From Candidatus Competibacteraceae bacterium (GTDB lineage Bacteria > Pseudomonadota > Gammaproteobacteria > Competibacterales > Competibacteraceae), in contig JAAUQA010000191.1 in assembly GCA_012032855.1 (NCBI GenBank), positions 1 through 6,577 of the forward strand: 6,577 nt of DNA. Direction: 5' to 3'. Below are positions 6,305 through 6,577 of the stretch, piece by piece. Each line of letters opens with the position of its first letter. Position 1 is the first letter of the stretch. The notes beneath the pieces were generated by a model, which was given only the letters and a program-made list of their open reading frames with translations, made no database searches and was not told the origin of the DNA. The position numbers were made by a program, and so were the translations under genes.

Positions 6305-6577
6305 CTACTCTTTCAATGCCGCCGCACCAGCCGCAGCCGTGGCATGATCGTTTTCTACGCTATCGCCGCTGACACCAATCGCACCGAGACTATTGCCATC
6401 CTGGTCTGCTAGCGGTAATCCTCCCGCAAAGGTAATCAAACCGCCATTTGAAACCTCAATGCCATACAAAGGTTGTCCGGGCTGAGACAGCTTGCCGATC
6501 TCGCCGGTAGGCATATTGAATAACCGGGCAGTTTTGGCTTTCTTGATGGCCACGTCCATGCTGCCCAAAAAAGCGCC
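6305..6577 (-). CDS. GlcG/HbpS-family (DUF336) protein, C-terminal part only (cut by right window edge)
   Basis: The last 90 residues of a minus-strand gene are present, open at the right edge and ending at TAG (complement of 6305-6307). The visible protein begins [20 protein letters not shown], the usual family pattern of an S-x-D-x-A-x-x-K-A-x-T-A helix. It continues with [18 protein letters not shown] and then [20 protein letters not shown], followed by an alanine-rich helix, AAAGAAAL. Members are about 130-180 residues long. They include HbpS, a haem-binding protein of Streptomyces, and GlcG of the glycolate locus, whose role is unclear. Some are secreted; the N-terminus, which would show a signal peptide, lies outside the window. 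The gene is convergent with treZ and has no evident link to glycogen metabolism. The family call is firm; the function is unknown. Confidence 0.85.
   Translation of the reverse strand, partial: GAFLGSMDVAIKKAKTARLFNMPTGEIGKLSQPGQPLYGIEVSNGGLITFAGGLPLADQDGNSLGAIGVSGDSVENDHATAAAGAAALKE

Noticed and set aside
1..6577. A new defence, mobile or other undescribed system
   Set aside because: All coding regions fall into known housekeeping families. No repeats, integrase, transposase or toxin-antitoxin signs were seen.

Overview
This window is a bacterial chromosomal segment (or a contig of one) carrying storage-polysaccharide genes. GC content is in the mid-50s by eye. Gene starts have Shine-Dalgarno sites and the proteins are typically proteobacterial. 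The GlgC/GlgX/TreZ versions look like those of Gammaproteobacteria. A methanotroph-like Methylococcales host is possible, but that is a weak inference. No tRNA, rRNA, CRISPR array, insertion sequence or prophage gene was seen.

Layout, left to right. (1) The 5' part of a PaaI-type hotdog thioesterase gene on the minus strand, cut by the left edge. (2) Divergent from it, across about 40 bp, a complete HAD sugar-phosphate phosphatase gene resembling E. coli YqaB. (3) A 129-bp gap with a possible promoter and a small hairpin next to the ribosome binding site. (4) glgC, ADP-glucose pyrophosphorylase. (5) After 27 bp, glgX, the glycogen debranching enzyme, which reads without a stop into (6) treZ, malto-oligosyltrehalose trehalohydrolase. 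treZ is broken by three single-base losses between about 5286 and 5656. (7) A strong intrinsic terminator at 6257-6303. (8) A convergent GlcG/HbpS-family gene on the minus strand, cut by the right edge.

How the genes fit together. GlgC makes ADP-glucose for glycogen synthesis. GlgX removes alpha-1,6 branches from glycogen or limit dextrin. TreZ, with TreY, releases trehalose from the linear maltodextrins. The glgC-glgX-treZ run therefore links glycogen turnover to trehalose production, and the terminator closes it. treY, glgA, glgB and glgP are not in the window. The HAD phosphatase may act on a sugar phosphate in the same metabolism, but only its position suggests this.

The main oddity is the 3' half of the operon. 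The in-frame GlgX-TreZ fusion and the three treZ frameshifts can be read as a decaying gene or, perhaps more likely, as a cluster of homopolymer under-calls in the assembly. Restoring one A at each of three short A-runs rebuilds an uninterrupted TreZ of about 613 residues with all catalytic residues. I see no convincing novel system here.
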